DNA of 64,000 nucleotides, taken from the NCBI GenBank assembly GCA_016125215.1, contig WGMF01000013.1:119005-183004 (forward strand), given 5' to 3'. Positions within the stretch are counted from its first letter, which is position 1, and the number at the start of each line of letters is the position of its first letter. Source of the DNA: Phycisphaera sp. GTDB lineage: Bacteria; Planctomycetota; Phycisphaerae; Phycisphaerales; Phycisphaeraceae. The notes below the pieces were generated by a model. The model did not search any database. It had not been told where the DNA came from and saw only the letters and a list, made by a program, of their open reading frames with translations. Both the position numbers and the translations under genes were made by a program. Shown piece after piece: positions 8,313-18,989 of this stretch.

Positions 8313-9404
8313 ATGAGCACAGCGACGCCCTCGGCAACCTTCCGGGAACCCCAGAAATTCGACAGCGCCCCTTTTGCGGCGCCGGTCCAGTTCCAACGCT
8401 ACGCGGGCAACCCCATCCTTGAGCCGAACCCCGCCAATGATTGGGAGAACAAGGTCACGACCAACCCCGCCGCCTGGCTTGAAGCCGACGGGACGGTCCG
8501 CATGCTCTATCGCGCAGCGGGTCACGATGACCAGCACAAAATCTACTTCGGGCTGGCAGAAAGTTCGGACGGCTTGAACTTCAAACGCGTCTCCGACAAG
8601 CCGATCTTCGGCCCGAGCGAAAACGGCTTCGACGCCGGCTGCGTCGAAGACCCGCGTGTGGTCAAGATCGGTGACTTCTATTTCATCACCTACGCCGTCC
8701 GCGCCCAGCCGCCCGGGCTTTACTGGCTCGGCCCAAGGGCGCCGTGGAAACGCGACCCCCTCTCACCAGAAACGCCCATTGCCCTGCGTGAAAATTACAC
8801 GGTGACCGGACTGGCCATGACTCGAGACTTCAAGACCTGGTTCAGGGCAGGCCCCCTGACCGACCGCACCGTCGACGACCGCGATGTCATGCTCTTCCCC
8901 GAAACCATCAGCGGGCAGTGGTACATGGTCCACCGACCCATGCAATGGACAGGCCCGAGCTTCGGCACCGATCACCCCGCGATCTGGATCAGCAAAGGCA
9001 AGGACATGTTCGACATGGGCCACAGCCGACTGCTTGCCAAAGCCCAGTTCCCCTGGGAGTGCAAGGTCGGCGGAAACACGCCCCCCATGAAAACCGACGA
9101 TGGCTGGCTCATGCTCTACCACGGCGTCGGCCCAGACAAACATTACAGGCTCGGCGCGATCGTGATGGACCTGAACGACCCCACGATCGTCCGCTACCGC
9201 AGCAAGGGTTGGCTGCTCGAACCGGCCGCGGACTACGAAGTCGAGGGCTACTACAAGGGCGTCGTGTTCCCCTGCGGTAAACTGCTCAAAGACGGCAAGC
9301 TCTATACCTACTACGGCGGCGGCGACAGGGTCGTGGGCGTGGCTACGTGTGACTTCAAAGAACTGATGGCCTATCTCAGAAGCTGCCCCGTCAACGCTTC
9401 GTAG
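8313..9404 (+). CDS. GH130-family glycoside phosphorylase/hydrolase
   Basis: Predicted five-bladed beta-propeller enzyme of 363 residues, with no signal peptide and therefore cytoplasmic. Family stretches are QRYAGNPILEP near the N-terminus, CVEDPRVVKIGDFYFITYA in the middle and LMLYHGVGPDKHYRLGAIVM followed by GVVFPCG and YYGGGDRVVGVA in the last third. GH130 enzymes usually phosphorolyse or hydrolyse beta-mannosides. The exact substrate cannot be read from the sequence. It is divergent from the XylR-like regulator, which suggests control by it. A second GH130-type gene lies at 56568. Confidence 0.87.
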   Translation: MSTATPSATFREPQKFDSAPFAAPVQFQRYAGNPILEPNPANDWENKVTTNPAAWLEADGTVRMLYRAAGHDDQHKIYFGLAESSDGLNFKRVSDKPIFGPSENGFDAGCVEDPRVVKIGDFYFITYAVRAQPPGLYWLGPRAPWKRDPLSPETPIALRENYTVTGLAMTRDFKTWFRAGPLTDRTVDDRDVMLFPETISGQWYMVHRPMQWTGPSFGTDHPAIWISKGKDMFDMGHSRLLAKAQFPWECKVGGNTPPMKTDDGWLMLYHGVGPDKHYRLGAIVMDLNDPTIVRYRSKGWLLEPAADYEVEGYYKGVVFPCGKLLKDGKLYTYYGGGDRVVGVATCDFKELMAYLRSCPVNAS

Positions 9405-9444
9405 CGAGGCTTGACAACACCCGCGGTACCCGGAGAACAGCCGG

Positions 9445-11942
<2,498 letters not shown>

Positions 11943-12076
11943 CCGAACGGATGCGAACCGCGTACCACGGCTGCGACACCACGTTGGCCGGATGTGACCA
12001 GTAACACATTCTAAACCCGCACACTCCGGTGTCAAACCTTTGCCCGGACTTGCACAGGACAACCAAGAAACATGGG

Positions 12077-13108
12077 TCACACCGTAATGACGCGCAGCGT
12101 CCGCCTCGCGGTCGTCACGTTGACCGGGGTGTAGCCGGCCGGGTCGCCGTCGAGTTGGATCGGCGCGGTGTGACGGGGGTCGTCGCAGGTGATCGTTAAT
12201 CGCTCGCAGCGCCCGTGGTGGATGCCCGCACGTTTGTGGTGCAGGTTTCGCCAGACCAGCCACAGGTAACGCAGCGAGTGCAGCCGACCGGCGTGGGTGA
12301 AGATCACGTAATCCAACTGCCCGTCATCGTCGCGCGCGTCGGACGCAAAGGGCAACCCCAGAGCATACTGCGGGAGATTGAAAACCATCGCCGCTACTCC
12401 GTGAAGCTTCACGCTGCCCGTGTCGACCGTGAGCTGCGGGTAGGGATACCGCCTCAGTGAATTGATGATCGGCTTGGCGTAACTCAAATGATTGACCTTG
12501 CGTTGTGCCACACTGGCCAGGGACTGTCGCGTCGTCTGCGTGTTGCCGACAGCGTTCCCATTGCGCTTGGCGTTGCGCCACGCGGCAACACGGTGCACCA
12601 CGTCGGCATCCAAACCCACCGTCAACATGCACGTGAAGTAGCGATCATTGGCACGCCCTAAATCGATCGGCTGGGCCTGGCCATTGGTGATCGCTGCCAC
12701 CAGCGCCTCTGCCCGGCGCGTGTAGCCGTAGTGACGCGCAAAAAGATTCTCATTCCCCAGCGGAAAAACCGCCACCGGCACGCTCCGTTGGATGTTCACC
12801 ACGTCACCGATCGTCCCGTCACCGCCCGCGATCACGATACATCGGCACCACTCACGCAGGTTCGGCTGAGCCAGCAACACCCTCCGGTCCTCAGGCGTCC
12901 ACGTCACACGCGCCGCAAGACCAAGCTGCTCCAACGACGAAACCAGCTCCGCAACGCGCGGCCGATTCGACCGCGGACCGGAATAGGGATTGGCCACGAT
13001 CGCCACCCACGGGCGCTTCGGCGTCGTGTGGATGTCCTCGTATGACGAGACCTCTTCCGCGTGGGCCTGCTCAGGGACTGCGGAGTGTGTATAGGTGGAC
13101 GGAATCAT
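12077..13108 (-). CDS. Diacylglycerol/sphingosine kinase-family lipid kinase
   Basis: A 343-residue protein of the DAGK catalytic family, which phosphorylates lipid or related hydroxyl groups using ATP. It shows VAIVANPYSGPRSNRPRV near residue 35, the nucleotide loop GGDGT at 95-99 followed by TIGDVVN, and a C-terminal beta domain with DDGQLDYVIF and IQLDGDPAGYTP. Usual family members are about 300 residues; the N-terminal ~30 residues are an extra polar extension. The substrate cannot be read from sequence. It is divergent from the deoxyhypusine-synthase-family gene. Confidence 0.87.
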   Translation of the reverse strand: MIPSTYTHSAVPEQAHAEEVSSYEDIHTTPKRPWVAIVANPYSGPRSNRPRVAELVSSLEQLGLAARVTWTPEDRRVLLAQPNLREWCRCIVIAGGDGTIGDVVNIQRSVPVAVFPLGNENLFARHYGYTRRAEALVAAITNGQAQPIDLGRANDRYFTCMLTVGLDADVVHRVAAWRNAKRNGNAVGNTQTTRQSLASVAQRKVNHLSYAKPIINSLRRYPYPQLTVDTGSVKLHGVAAMVFNLPQYALGLPFASDARDDDGQLDYVIFTHAGRLHSLRYLWLVWRNLHHKRAGIHHGRCERLTITCDDPRHTAPIQLDGDPAGYTPVNVTTARRTLRVITV

Positions 13109-13216
13109 CAGGCGTGCTCAAAAGTCTGTGCGATCCGGGTCGGTTACAATGTATCAGGACAACACACCTTTCGTGTGTCCCGATCACGGCCCCATTCCAT
13201 CCAGACGGAGCTTCGC

Positions 13217-14287
13217 ATGACCACGCAACCCACGAGAAAAGACCTCCTCCAGAACACTATCCAACACGTCGATATCAAGAAACACGACGTCCGTGCCATC
13301 GTGAACGCCATGTCCAAGATGGCTTTTTCCGCACGCGACCTCGCACGGGCCGCTGATATCTACGACCGCATGCTCAAGGACACCGACTGTGGCGTCGTGC
13401 TGTGTCTGGCCGGCTCGCTCATCAGCGCGGGACTCAAACAAATCTTCGTCGACCTCGTGCGTAACAAGATGGTCGACGCCATCGTCTCGACCGGGGCCAA
13501 CATCGTCGACCAGGACTTCTTCGAGGGCCTGGGCTACAAGCACTACATCGCCGACGAACGCCTCAAGGCCGGCCTCGACGACTCGCTCCTCCGCGACCTG
13601 CACATCGACCGCATCTACGACACGCTCATCGACGAAGACGAACTCCGCGCCTGCGACGACACGACCAAGATCATCGCCGACGCCCTCGAGCCCGGGGCCT
13701 ACTCGTCCCGCCAGTTCATCCGTGAGATGGGCGCGTATCTGGCCAAGCACGGCAAGACGAAAGACTCGATCGTCCTTGCGGCCTACGAGTGCGACGTGCC
13801 GATCTTCTGCCCCGCTTTCTCCGACTGCTCCGCGGGCTTCGGCTTCGTCGCCCACCAGCACGAACGCCTCGCCGCCGGCCGACCCATGACCACGCTCGAC
13901 TCAGCCAAGGATTTCTACGAACTGACGCAGCTCAAGATCAAGAACCCGACCACCGGCCTGTTCATGATCGGCGGTGGCGTGCCCAAGAACTTTGCCCAGG
14001 ACATCGTCGTCGCCGCCGACATCCTCGGCCACGACGCCCCCATGCACAAATACGCCGTCCAGATCACCGTCGCCGACGTCCGCGACGGCGCGCTGTCCGG
14101 ATCTACACTCAAAGAGGCTTCAAGCTGGGGCAAAGTCGATACCGCCTGGGAACAGATGGTCTACAGCGAAGCGACCATCGCGCTGCCGTTGATTGCGGGT
14201 TACGCTTACCACCAGCGCGGCTGGGAAAAACGCGAAGGCAAGAAGTGGGCAAAGTTGTTGGAAGAAACGCCGGTGGTGACGGCGTGA
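13217..14287 (+). CDS. Deoxyhypusine synthase-family protein
   Basis: A 356-residue NAD-dependent spermidine-processing enzyme family member. It has CLAGSLISAGLKQIFVDLVR and DAIVSTGANIVDQDFFEGLG in the N-terminal half, VPIFCPAFSDCSAGFGFVAH, and GGGVPKNFAQD containing Lys257, which aligns with the catalytic lysine of eukaryotic deoxyhypusine synthase (GGGVVKH). Bacteria usually lack hypusine; related bacterial enzymes act as homospermidine synthases or have unknown roles, so the product is uncertain. Start at 13217 has GGAG 6 bases upstream. A 52-residue longer frame overlaps the divergent promoter and is unlikely. Confidence 0.88.
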   Translation: MTTQPTRKDLLQNTIQHVDIKKHDVRAIVNAMSKMAFSARDLARAADIYDRMLKDTDCGVVLCLAGSLISAGLKQIFVDLVRNKMVDAIVSTGANIVDQDFFEGLGYKHYIADERLKAGLDDSLLRDLHIDRIYDTLIDEDELRACDDTTKIIADALEPGAYSSRQFIREMGAYLAKHGKTKDSIVLAAYECDVPIFCPAFSDCSAGFGFVAHQHERLAAGRPMTTLDSAKDFYELTQLKIKNPTTGLFMIGGGVPKNFAQDIVVAADILGHDAPMHKYAVQITVADVRDGALSGSTLKEASSWGKVDTAWEQMVYSEATIALPLIAGYAYHQRGWEKREGKKWAKLLEETPVVTA

Positions 14288-14312
14288 GGACCGCGATCTC
14301 AAAAGCGGTATC

Positions 14313-14348
14313 CGACACCGTTTCTTCGTTCGACACCGTTTCTTCGTT
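14313..14348. repeat. 18-base tandem direct repeat upstream of the restriction genes
   Basis: Two exact 18-base units at 14313-14330 and 14331-14348, each beginning CGACACCG, lie in the short gap before the endonuclease gene, ending only 16 bases before its ATG. The position could affect expression or mark the edge of a transferred segment. Confidence 0.8.
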
Positions 14349-14364
14349 TTGAGGATTGAAGCCC

Positions 14365-15240
14365 ATGGCAAAACATCCACTTGCCGAGGTTTTCGGCTAC
14401 CCGACCGACAACCACAGCCCCGAAGCACAGCGATGCCGCGACAATGCGCTTTGTCCATTCGGCAACAAGGTGCCCAACTGCACCAAGGACAAGGCTAATG
14501 ACCCGCTCGGGGTGTGCAGCATTCTCGACGGTCAGGACGTGGTCATCACATGCCCCATCCGGTTTCGGGAGAAGTGGATCATTGCTGAAGATGCAGCAGC
14601 ATTCTTCTTCTCCAAGGGCACGAAATGGACAACCCTGACCGAAGTGCGATTGAAGGATAAGCACGGAGGATCGGCGGGCAATATTGACGTAGTACTTTGC
14701 TCCTACGACGGCCGCGGCAAAGTCACTAATTTTGGGGCGCTCGAAGTGCAGGCAGTCTACATCTCTGGCAACGTACGAAACCCGTTTGAACACTACATGG
14801 AAGACCCAAAGGCGCGAGCCAAGATGGATTGGAGCACCCGCCCCAACTATCCGAACCCGGACTATCTGTCCTCGTCACGCAAGCGACTGGCTCCGCAGTT
14901 GATTTTCAAAGGCGGTATCTTCCAAGCGTGGAAGAAGAAAACTGCGGTTGCCCTCAACCGTGGTTTCTTCGAGACCCTCCCATCACTCCAAGAGGTCGAG
15001 CCTGCCAAGGCGGATATTGCGTGGTTCGTGTACGACCTAGTGACTGACCAAGAGAAGAATGTGTACTCGCTGCAAAGATGGAAGGCTGTGTACACGAAGT
15101 TCAACGAAAGTCTTGAGAAGATCACGCGATCAGAACCTGGCGACATTGCCGATTTCGTGGAAGTTCTACAAGACAAAGTTGACCAAAAGCTAGACAACCA
15201 GAACCCGCCTGACACGGAGGTGATCAGTGCGCCATTCTGA
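14365..15240 (+). CDS. NotI-family restriction endonuclease
   Basis: 291 residues. It begins MAKHPLAEVFGYP, followed by a four-cysteine cluster (Cys24, Cys30, Cys39, Cys51) like the metal-binding fold of NotI. The catalytic core follows: Asp108 (GNIDVV) and Glu127-x-Gln129 (GALEVQ), the D...E-x-Q variant of the PD-(D/E)XK nuclease motif found in NotI. GC content is visibly lower than in neighbouring genes, which suggests horizontal acquisition. The ATG at 14365 has GAGG upstream. It overlaps the methyltransferase start by 14 bases, forming a restriction-modification pair. The recognition site cannot be predicted; the adenine methyltransferase partner argues against NotI's all-GC site. Confidence 0.85.
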   Translation: MAKHPLAEVFGYPTDNHSPEAQRCRDNALCPFGNKVPNCTKDKANDPLGVCSILDGQDVVITCPIRFREKWIIAEDAAAFFFSKGTKWTTLTEVRLKDKHGGSAGNIDVVLCSYDGRGKVTNFGALEVQAVYISGNVRNPFEHYMEDPKARAKMDWSTRPNYPNPDYLSSSRKRLAPQLIFKGGIFQAWKKKTAVALNRGFFETLPSLQEVEPAKADIAWFVYDLVTDQEKNVYSLQRWKAVYTKFNESLEKITRSEPGDIADFVEVLQDKVDQKLDNQNPPDTEVISAPF

Positions 15241-16132
15241 TCCTGGATATCAAATGACGATGTGGAAGATTCCGCCCTCGGAGCAAGTGATCAACGTCGC
15301 TTCCATACCACAGCGCAGCCCGTTCCGTTATCCAGGCGGGAAGACATGGCTAATTCCTCGCATCCGCCAATGGATTCGCAGCCTAGAACACAGACCAACG
15401 CTGCTTGTAGAACCTTTCACCGGGGGGGGCATTGTGGGATTGACTGCGGCCTTTGAAGAGTTGGCTGAGCATGTTGTATTGGTGGAGTTAGACAAGCAGG
15501 TTGCAGCAGTTTGGCAAACAATCATGGGGGGCGATGCAGAATGGCTTGCAGAGCGTATTCTGACTTTCGATATGACACTTGAGAACGCGCGTAATGCACT
15601 CCGGGTGGATACAGGCGGTACACGCGAGGAAGCGTTCCGCACGATCCTGAAGAATCGAACTTTTCATGGCGGGATTCTTGCCCCAGGTGCCACATTCATC
15701 AAGCACGGTGAAAATGGCAAGGGTGTGAAGTCCCGTTGGTATGCAGAGACGCTTGCGACTCGGATCAGGGCCATCGGGCAAATACGTGATCGGTTTACTT
15801 TCGTGTGCGGTGATGGCATCGAAGTGATGCTTGAGCACGCGAGAAAGAAGCGGGCCGTGTTTTTCATCGATCCGCCTTACACCGCGGGAGGCTCGAATGG
15901 GAAACGTGCAGGCACACGTCTCTATACACATCATGAACTTGACCATGAACGGCTGTTCGCAACAGCAGAACGGGTTGCCGGCGATGTTCTCTTGACCTAC
16001 GACGACACACCCGTTGTGCGAGAGCTTGCGGCACGGCATTCGTTCCAGGTCGAATGCGTGGCTATGAAGAACACACATCACGCGAAGATGACGGAATTGG
16101 TCATTGGGCGATCTTTAGGCTGGCTGGAATAG
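15227..16132 (+). CDS. D12-class (Dam-like) adenine-N6 DNA methyltransferase
   Basis: 301-residue S-adenosylmethionine-dependent methyltransferase that should protect host DNA from the upstream endonuclease. Motifs: FRYPGGK (residues 33-39, motif X), VEPFTGGGI (61-69, motif I) and DPPY (215-218, motif IV), in the X-I-IV order of the Dam/D12 class. DPPY with this order indicates N6-adenine methylation. The GTG start at 15227 has GGAGG 6 bases upstream and lies inside the endonuclease gene, so the pair is probably translationally coupled. An internal ATG at 15254 is an alternative. Confidence 0.9.
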   Translation: MRHSDPGYQMTMWKIPPSEQVINVASIPQRSPFRYPGGKTWLIPRIRQWIRSLEHRPTLLVEPFTGGGIVGLTAAFEELAEHVVLVELDKQVAAVWQTIMGGDAEWLAERILTFDMTLENARNALRVDTGGTREEAFRTILKNRTFHGGILAPGATFIKHGENGKGVKSRWYAETLATRIRAIGQIRDRFTFVCGDGIEVMLEHARKKRAVFFIDPPYTAGGSNGKRAGTRLYTHHELDHERLFATAERVAGDVLLTYDDTPVVRELAARHSFQVECVAMKNTHHAKMTELVIGRSLGWLE

Positions 16133-16152
16133 CCATTGTTGGCGTAGCCGCC

Positions 16153-16181
16153 GGGTGCCACTGGCGGCTTGTCCGCCAGTG
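16153..16181 (+). repeat. REP palindrome
   Basis: GGGTGC followed by CACTGGCGG-(5)-CCGCCAGTG, nearly identical to the left copy at 911-939. It lies 20 bases after the methyltransferase stop. Confidence 0.85.
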
Positions 16182-16294
16182 CTTGAGACGTACGGTTGTC
16201 ATACGCACACTTTCAGGCACGCGGACCGGCGATACCATCGCCGGCTTTATGGAAAACTTCGTCGTATAAATCCGGCGGGTGGCACTGGCGATGC

Positions 16295-16590
16295 GTGCCA
16301 CTGGCGGCTTGTCCGCCAGTGCTTAAGTCGCACAGATGAAGTAGGTGTGTTTCCAAGACAAGGACCCGCGATGCCATCGCGGGCTTTATGGAATGGGAAG
16401 GGTGCCACATGGCGTGGCCGTGAAGGCCGTCGTGTGCGGATCTTGAAGAGACCCACAAATCACAACGGGTCCATCGGAGGCCCGAACGCGTGGTCGCCCT
16501 CGTACCACCGGGCGCTGGACCCCATCCGATCCACCGGCGGTTTCACCAACCCGCGTCGGACGGGGTTGGTGTGGGTGTCGTGCGTCGTGC
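16295..16590. repeat. ~300-bp direct repeat, copy 1 (REP + transposase tail)
   Basis: Starts at a REP palindrome (16299-16321) and contains a CCCGCGATG/CATCGCGGG hairpin (about 16366-16384). It ends within GTCGTGCGTCGTGC at 16590. It is matched, with scattered mismatches and a few indels, by 17667-17969 in the same orientation. The PEP-CTERM gene 16972-17697 lies between the copies. Its right part encodes the transposase tail on the minus strand. Confidence 0.85.
16460..16590 (-). pseudogene. C-terminal remnant of a REP-associated tyrosine transposase
   Basis: The minus strand reads NPVRRGLVKPPVDRMGSSAR followed by WYEG and MDPL then stop. This matches the usual C-terminus of RAYT (Y1 transposase) proteins, in which N-P-V-R-R-G-L-V is followed by W-SSARWY and a terminal proline-leucine stretch. 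Nothing upstream on the minus strand resembles the catalytic HUH domain, so only about 40 residues survive. RAYTs mobilise REP sequences, which fits the adjacent palindromes. Confidence 0.7.
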
Positions 16591-16971
16591 GGGTTCGTGT
16601 TTGCACACATAAAGCCCGCGATGGTATCGCGGGGGTTTGGGACGGGGTGGTTATACAATGCGGGGGACCCGCGATGCCAAGACAGGGGACCCGCGATACC
16701 CCTGGAAGTCGTGGGCTTTTTGAAATCTGCGGTTTCGGGATATATGGGCGGTGAATCCCCTGGCGACCTACGTGGATATGCCCTGTGCGAGGGGGCAAAG
16801 CAACCCGGTATCACAATGGGCGATCGGGTGTCGTGATGCGAGATTAGCCGGTGCTCCTCGACGCAAGTGTGCTTCGCTCAACGGAGAGCACGCCGATTAT
16901 TGTGATCAAATGCTCTTGCATTCCTATTAAGGATACATTATTATCTAATTACCTTTATATGGAGCATGGTC

Positions 16972-17697
16972 ATGGGTAGAAGTTGCGGGCAGCGTGCCGT
17001 GTGGGCGGTGTTGGCATCGATCGTATTGGCAGGTTTGTGTGGCACGACGGCATACGGCGCCGTCGTGAGCTTCTTTGAGGCATCGCAAGGCGGGTCTGTG
17101 ACGGTCGCCGCCACGAGCGACACGTTGACCAGCGGGGGCTACCAGTTCACCTATACCCGCGACTATCTTTTCACCGGGGGCACGGGGCAGATCATCGGCC
17201 GACCGGTTGTCGTCAACTGGCCGACCGGGTTACACGCGCAGTATGTCACGACCGGGCCGAACCCAGCCAAAGCGTCGGTGACCATTCGCCGGGTCGACGG
17301 TCAGGTGTTCGATATCCTATCGTTCAAGGCTGAACTTCTGGCCAATGCCGGCGCGGGTCGTGCGTTTGAGGTGGTGCCCAAGCTCAACGGTGAAGAGCCG
17401 TTGAACGATCCCATCCAGTTCGACTGTTCGGGTTCGACTTATAACGTGTTTACCTACAGCCACACGCCCAACTACCTGGGCCAGACAACCCTTCCCCTGA
17501 GCGGTTACGACACGTATACGATCAACCTGACGCTGGATTACGCCCTTCTGAACATCACCGTCCAGGGTGCGGAGATTGCCCCCGAGCCGGCGTCTTGCAC
17601 GGTGCTGCTGGTCTTGCTGGCCGCGTCTCTCACGGGCCGTGGACGGCGGGTGGCGCTGTCGAAGTACGCCACTGGCGGCTTGTCCGCCAGTGCTTAA
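16972..17697 (+). CDS. PEP-CTERM protein with a REP-derived C-terminus
   Basis: About 241 residues. A signal peptide begins MGRSCGQRAVWAVLASIVLA; the body is beta-rich and resembles other secreted planctomycete PEP-CTERM proteins. The PEP motif is APEPASCTVLLVLLAASLTG followed by RGRR. The frame then continues into a REP palindrome (17670-17692), which supplies the last residues YATGGLSASA and the stop codon. The native C-terminus was probably just after the arginine cluster. Start 16972 fits a GGAG 8 bases upstream; ATG at 16966 is an alternative. It lies between two direct repeats. Confidence 0.78.
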   Translation: MGRSCGQRAVWAVLASIVLAGLCGTTAYGAVVSFFEASQGGSVTVAATSDTLTSGGYQFTYTRDYLFTGGTGQIIGRPVVVNWPTGLHAQYVTTGPNPAKASVTIRRVDGQVFDILSFKAELLANAGAGRAFEVVPKLNGEEPLNDPIQFDCSGSTYNVFTYSHTPNYLGQTTLPLSGYDTYTINLTLDYALLNITVQGAEIAPEPASCTVLLVLLAASLTGRGRRVALSKYATGGLSASA

Positions 17698-17969
17698 GAC
17701 GCACAGATGAAGTAGGTGTGTTTCCAAGACAAAGACCCGCGATGCCCCCCGGAAGTCGCGGGCTTTATGGAATGGGATGGGTGCCACATGGCGTGGCCGC
17801 GAAGGCCGTCGTGTGCGGATCTTGAAGAGACCCACAAATCACAACGGGTCCATCGGAGGCCCGAACGCGTGGTCGCTCTCTTACCACCGGGCGCTGGACC
17901 CCATCCGATCCACCGGCGTTTTCACCAACCCGTGTCGGACGGGGTTGGCGTGGGTGTCGTGCGTCGTGC
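17667..17969. repeat. ~300-bp direct repeat, copy 2
   Basis: Second copy of the element at 16295-16590, same orientation. It begins with the REP at 17670-17692 inside the end of the PEP-CTERM gene, followed by a shared CTTAAG(A/T)CGCACAGATGAAG stretch. Its inner hairpin is altered by an 8-base longer loop. Confidence 0.85.
17838..17969 (-). pseudogene. Second RAYT transposase C-terminal remnant
   Basis: The minus strand reads NPVRHGLVKTPVDRMGSSAR-W, then a TAA stop, then ESDHAFGPPMDPL in the same frame. The copy at 16460-16590 has TAC (Tyr) at the stop position. It is therefore a more degenerate paralogue of the same transposase tail. Confidence 0.68.
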
Positions 17970-18032
17970 CTCGTGCGGGCAAGAGATGGTCAAACATTTC
18001 CGCGGTTCTTGCTCTTGTGGACCCCATCCGCA

Positions 18033-18860
18033 TCACTGATCCTTGACGCTCTGATTGAAGTCGAGCACTTTCTCACGGCTGCCTTTTCTGATTGTCACGA
18101 TCCCGCTGTTGTAGTCGCTTTGCAGGAATGGGCTGTCGAAGACTTTCCCGGGTGCGAAATTGACCGGCTTGCCGTTGAGGGTTTGCGTTTGCTTGTGGCT
18201 GGTGTCGAAGGTCAGTGTGTCGCCGTAGATGGTGGTGTAATTCAACACCGGACCATCGAAGCCCACCGTGCAGGCCTTGACTTTGGCCTTGAACTTTTCG
18301 AAGTTTTCAATTTCACGTTTTGCCATGACCTCGACAATGACGGGTGCGTAGGCTTCTTTGAGGATCATCTCTAGACCGTTGCGGATCGGTCTTGCGGTCT
18401 CGTTGTCGCCCTGCATCCACCTGAACCCGCCCCGGGTCACACGGATCGCCGCGTAGGCACCCGCGGCTTCGACGAACACGATGCCATCTTCCTCAACAGG
18501 TTTGCCCAACCCCTCCCTGGATAACCAGACGATCATGTCATCGCACCGAGAGTTCTTGAGCATCTGTGTGACGAGCGTGCCCCTGCTCTGCACAGACCCG
18601 AAAGCGTTCATGGAAACACGCAGGTCATTGGGCTTGGGGATCGGCACGATCCGACCGTCGCCCTCGCCAGCAAAGATGACGCCCTGCCAACGGCTTTGTG
18701 CGCTGATGTCGACATACTTGCCGTCGGCCATCGCCATCGGTGTGCCGAGGATAAAAGCCGGGTCACAGTAGGCATACCGGATGATGCCCCCGCCATCGGT
18801 ATTCAACCGGTCTGGGACTTTTGTCAACGCGGTTTTTTGCGGCTGGCCCGTGACGCCCAA
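18033..18860 (-). CDS. Protein of unknown function, probably 5'-truncated
   Basis: The frame starts at a TTG (18858-18860), but the same frame stays open upstream to a stop at 18972-18974 and reads plausible protein (HAGDVDGRGTYEVVERAQG), with no ATG. This suggests the 3' part of a longer gene, cut off next to the divergent gene at 18990. The 275 residues are beta-rich and include SRWQGVIFAGEGDGRIVP, FVEAAGAYAAIRV and VFDSPFLQSDYNSGIVTI. From memory these resemble C-terminal domains of large secreted planctomycete proteins near glycosidases, but no family name is assigned. No signal peptide is present. Confidence 0.5.
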   Translation of the reverse strand: MGVTGQPQKTALTKVPDRLNTDGGGIIRYAYCDPAFILGTPMAMADGKYVDISAQSRWQGVIFAGEGDGRIVPIPKPNDLRVSMNAFGSVQSRGTLVTQMLKNSRCDDMIVWLSREGLGKPVEEDGIVFVEAAGAYAAIRVTRGGFRWMQGDNETARPIRNGLEMILKEAYAPVIVEVMAKREIENFEKFKAKVKACTVGFDGPVLNYTTIYGDTLTFDTSHKQTQTLNGKPVNFAPGKVFDSPFLQSDYNSGIVTIRKGSREKVLDFNQSVKDQ

Positions 18861-18989
18861 ACCTTGCGCCCTCTCGACGACTTCGTAGGTGCCTCGACCG
18901 TCGACATCCCCGGCGTGGCCCAGCTTAACCGGGGTGCGGTTTTTTCGCTGTATACTCCGTCGACACCTCCGTCATATCACAGGGCACCC

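Larger units (their letters stand above)
16133..16965. other. Repeat-rich non-coding region
   Basis: No intact gene. It holds two REP palindromes, the first copy of a ~300-bp element, and several CCCGCGAT-type hairpins (near 16215-16250, 16366-16388 and 16613-16700). The last ~100 bases before the PEP-CTERM gene are AT-rich and probably contain its promoter, with a GGAG at 16960-16963. Confidence 0.6.
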
